Assembly (NCBI GenBank): GCA_017883485.1
Contig: JADGNM010000110.1
Location: forward strand, 1 to 7,750
Length of the DNA: 7,750 nucleotides
Origin: Methanosarcina sp.
GTDB lineage: Archaea > Halobacteriota > Methanosarcinia > Methanosarcinales > Methanosarcinaceae
Direction: 5' to 3'
The notes beneath the pieces were generated by a model. That model was not told the DNA's origin and did not search any database. It saw nothing but the letters and a program-made list of their open reading frames with translations. Position numbers and translations under genes: made by a program. Below are positions 6,411 through 7,750 of the stretch, in pieces; the stretch's first letter is position 1; each line of letters begins with the position of its first letter.

Positions 6411-6526
6411 TTCAATGATTCTTGAAGAAAATTTTATTTCAATTATTAATAAGTCTGGGAAAGCGTAAAGGTTTTTTAGTAAATCTTCAAGTTAATTCTA
6501 AAAAATCCAGCTGGAGAAGATGCATA

Positions 6527-7081
6527 ATGCAGGAAAAAAACAAGGAAATTGCAGATAGAGTCCATGAACTGCGCGAATTATCAGATGTCTCAATCAAGGA
6601 AATGGCAGAATATCTGAAAGTATCCGACGAGATGTACCAGAAATACGAAAGTGGAATTGAAGACATTCCGGCAAGTTTACTTTTTGAGATCGCACACAAG
6701 CTGCATGTAGACATGGCTACTCTCCTGACAGGAGAAGAGCCGCGCATGAACATTTTTACACTTACGCGGGATGGAAAAGGAGTCTGTGTTGAAAGGAGAA
6801 AGCAATATGGGTACCAGAACCTGGCCGAAAAGTTCATCCATAAAAAAGCCGAGTTCTTTATAGTCTCGGTTGAACCCAAATCCAATGGGACAAAACCTGA
6901 AACAAACTCTCATGCAGGACAGGAATTTAATTATGTGCTTGAGGGAAATTTGAAGGTTTATATTCACGATAATGAAATTGTCCTGAAAAAAGGAGATTCG
7001 ATTTATTTTGATTCCAATTACGAACATGCTATGGAAGCCATGGATGGGGAACCAGCCAAGTTCCTGGCAGTTGTATTGTAA
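6527..7081 (+). CDS. XRE-family transcriptional regulator with C-terminal cupin domain
   Basis: This 184-aa cytoplasmic DNA-binding protein has an XRE/Cro helix-turn-helix at about residues 7-69 ([20 protein letters not shown], then [13 protein letters not shown]) and a cupin sensor domain at 107-184. Cupin motif 1 is [13 protein letters not shown] with H129 and E133; motif 2 is [15 protein letters not shown] with H167. Motif 1 lacks the usual second histidine, so metal binding may be altered or absent. The domain probably senses a small ligand. The start is ATG 6527 with GGAG at 6513-6516; the frame stays open back to a TTG at 6422, but that stretch lacks family similarity. Proteins of this type often sit beside acyl-CoA synthetase genes and are thought to control them, which matches the next gene. 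The ligand cannot be read from sequence. Confidence 0.9.
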   Translation: MQEKNKEIADRVHELRELSDVSIKEMAEYLKVSDEMYQKYESGIEDIPASLLFEIAHKLHVDMATLLTGEEPRMNIFTLTRDGKGVCVERRKQYGYQNLAEKFIHKKAEFFIVSVEPKSNGTKPETNSHAGQEFNYVLEGNLKVYIHDNEIVLKKGDSIYFDSNYEHAMEAMDGEPAKFLAVVL

Positions 7082-7137
7082 CAGTTATATTGCATTTTGA
7101 GATAAACTTTATGACCTTATGAAAGCTCAATATGCGG

Positions 7138-7145
7138 TATAAAAA
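7138..7145 (+). promoter_or_regulatory. Putative TATA box of the acyl-CoA synthetase gene
   Basis: TATAAAAA is a good archaeal TATA match and would start transcription near 7165, giving a leader of about 65 nt. A second candidate, TATATAAG at 7202-7209, is so close to the ATG at 7232 that it would give an almost leaderless RNA, which fits poorly with the GGGTG ribosome binding site at 7221-7225. Confidence 0.5.
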
Positions 7146-7168
7146 CTTAGAAAGATTTTTGAACAAAA

Positions 7169-7182
7169 GCCTGTCCTCAGGC
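7169..7182 (+). other. Small hairpin in the probable leader of the CoA-ligase gene
   Basis: GCCTG (7169-7173) pairs with CAGGC (7178-7182) around a TCCT loop. It lies between the upstream TATA box and the start codon, at the expected 5' end of the RNA. It may stabilise the leader or, as DNA, form part of a regulator site. No T-run follows. Confidence 0.35.
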
Positions 7183-7231
7183 CTAAGAATATGCAAAAAA
7201 ATATATAAGACAGATAAAAAGGGTGTCCTGA

Positions 7232-7681
7232 ATGACTTCCTTGCTGAGCCGATTTGTTTCCAAAACTGATTTTGAATCTTATGAGGACTTCCTGGAAAAT
7301 TTTAAATTTTTGGTCCCTGAGAACTTCAATTTTGCCTATGACATTGTCGATGTATATGCGAGAGATTCTCCTGAGAAAATTGCCATTATCTGGTGTGATG
7401 ATAATGGGGAAGAGAGAATCTTTACTTTCAAAGACCTCAAGTACTGCAGTGACAAAGCTGCGAATTTCTTTGCAAAGCACGGGATAGGGAAAGGTGACTA
7501 TGTAATGCTCACCTTAAAAAGCCGATGTGAGTTCTGGCACTGTATCCTGGGACTGCACAAACTGGGAGCCATTGCTGTGCCCGCAACCCACATGCTCAAA
7601 ACGCGAGATATTGTATACCGGATAGAAAAAGCCGGACTAAAAATGATTGTCATTTACATTTCGACCCCCATGCAAAAATAG
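7232..7681 (+). pseudogene. Truncated acyl-CoA synthetase (AMP-forming), N-terminal fragment
   Basis: The 149-aa frame matches the start of AMP-forming acyl-CoA synthetases of the acetyl/medium-chain type, which activate a carboxylic acid to its CoA ester using ATP. Recognisable parts are [13 protein letters not shown] (31-43), [16 protein letters not shown] (69-84), [15 protein letters not shown] (85-99), [24 protein letters not shown] (101-124) and [15 protein letters not shown] (126-140). Family similarity then stops abruptly, and nine unrelated residues lead to TAG. Full proteins have about 550 residues; the nucleotide-binding P-loop (TSGTTGxPK type), the adenylate core and the C-terminal lid are all missing. 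Neither other forward frame continues the family sequence, so a simple frameshift is unlikely; an insertion or rearrangement at about 7650 fits better. The start is ATG 7232 with GGGTG at 7221-7225. The remnant cannot be an active ligase. Confidence 0.85.
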
Positions 7682-7750
7682 AACATAATTTATTTTTTTG
7701 ATACAATATATATTTTCACTTCATGTTCAACTTTTATATTATGATACAAT
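7650..7750. other. Possible insertion or rearrangement boundary, AT-rich
   Basis: The CoA-ligase similarity ends at the GTC codon 7649-7651. The following sequence reads ATTTACATTTCGACCCCCATG and then becomes very AT-rich, with no frame resembling a ligase. GATACAAT occurs twice (7700-7707 and 7743-7750). This is what the outer end of an insertion sequence or other mobile DNA would look like, but no transposase or terminal repeat pair is visible before the window ends. Confidence 0.4.

Noticed and set aside
6422..6526. N-terminal extension of the XRE-cupin gene from a TTG codon
   Set aside because: The 35 extra residues do not resemble the family, and the ATG at 6527 has GGAG upstream and begins just before the helix-turn-helix.
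7640..7750. A frameshift as the cause of the CoA-ligase break
   Set aside because: Neither alternative forward frame after 7650 resembles the ligase, and both meet stops soon, so a one- or two-base change does not explain it.
1..7750. CRISPR arrays and tRNA or rRNA genes
   Set aside because: No regularly spaced direct repeats of 20-40 bases, and no cloverleaf or rRNA-like conserved segment, were seen on either strand.

Overview
The window looks like chromosomal DNA of a methanogenic archaeon, most likely Methanosarcina or a close relative. This is inferred from gene content: an archaeal CTP-dependent riboflavin kinase fused to a DNA-binding domain, a stand-alone archaeal RibB, an archaeal-only two-CxxC zinc protein next to pcm, a secreted beta-propeller/PKD surface protein, and an XRE-cupin regulator ahead of an acyl-CoA synthetase. 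AT-rich intergenic regions with TATA-like boxes, and T-runs in place of strong hairpin terminators, agree with this. The species cannot be decided from the window.

Layout: (1) 1-203 is non-coding, with a strong imperfect hairpin at 1-76 and A-rich 10-bp repeats. (2) 204-1487 (+) encodes UDP-glucose 6-dehydrogenase with all key catalytic residues. (3) 1488-1879 is AT-rich and gene-free, with an inverted repeat enclosing a palindrome. (4) 1880-3208 (+) encodes a secreted seven-repeat beta-propeller ending in one PKD domain. (5) 4790-3343 (-) is a two-gene riboflavin operon, ribK/rbkR then ribB, overlapping by ATGA; the promoter and start region carry three TGAGATG half-sites that look like the autoregulatory operator. 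(6) 4923-6228 (+) is a divergent pair, a zinc-ribbon protein and pcm, overlapping by 59 nt. (7) 6229-6526 is non-coding, with three consecutive hairpins, one GC-rich, and phased 10-bp repeats. (8) 6527-7081 (+) is an XRE-cupin regulator. (9) 7232-7681 (+) is the N-terminal quarter of an acyl-CoA synthetase, broken off abruptly and followed by very AT-rich DNA, probably at an insertion or rearrangement boundary.

The best-connected system is the riboflavin operon: RibB makes the four-carbon precursor of riboflavin, RibK turns riboflavin into FMN with CTP, and the same RibK protein probably senses FMN and represses its own operon through the palindromes at 4781-4805. This fits the established archaeal RbkR family; the exact site and its overlap with the first possible start codon are what this window adds. 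The regulator/CoA-ligase pair at the right end looks like a local control module whose enzyme has been lost. No clearly new multi-gene system was seen; the least explained parts are the non-coding hairpins at 1-76, 1608-1688 and 6285-6370 and the broken right edge.
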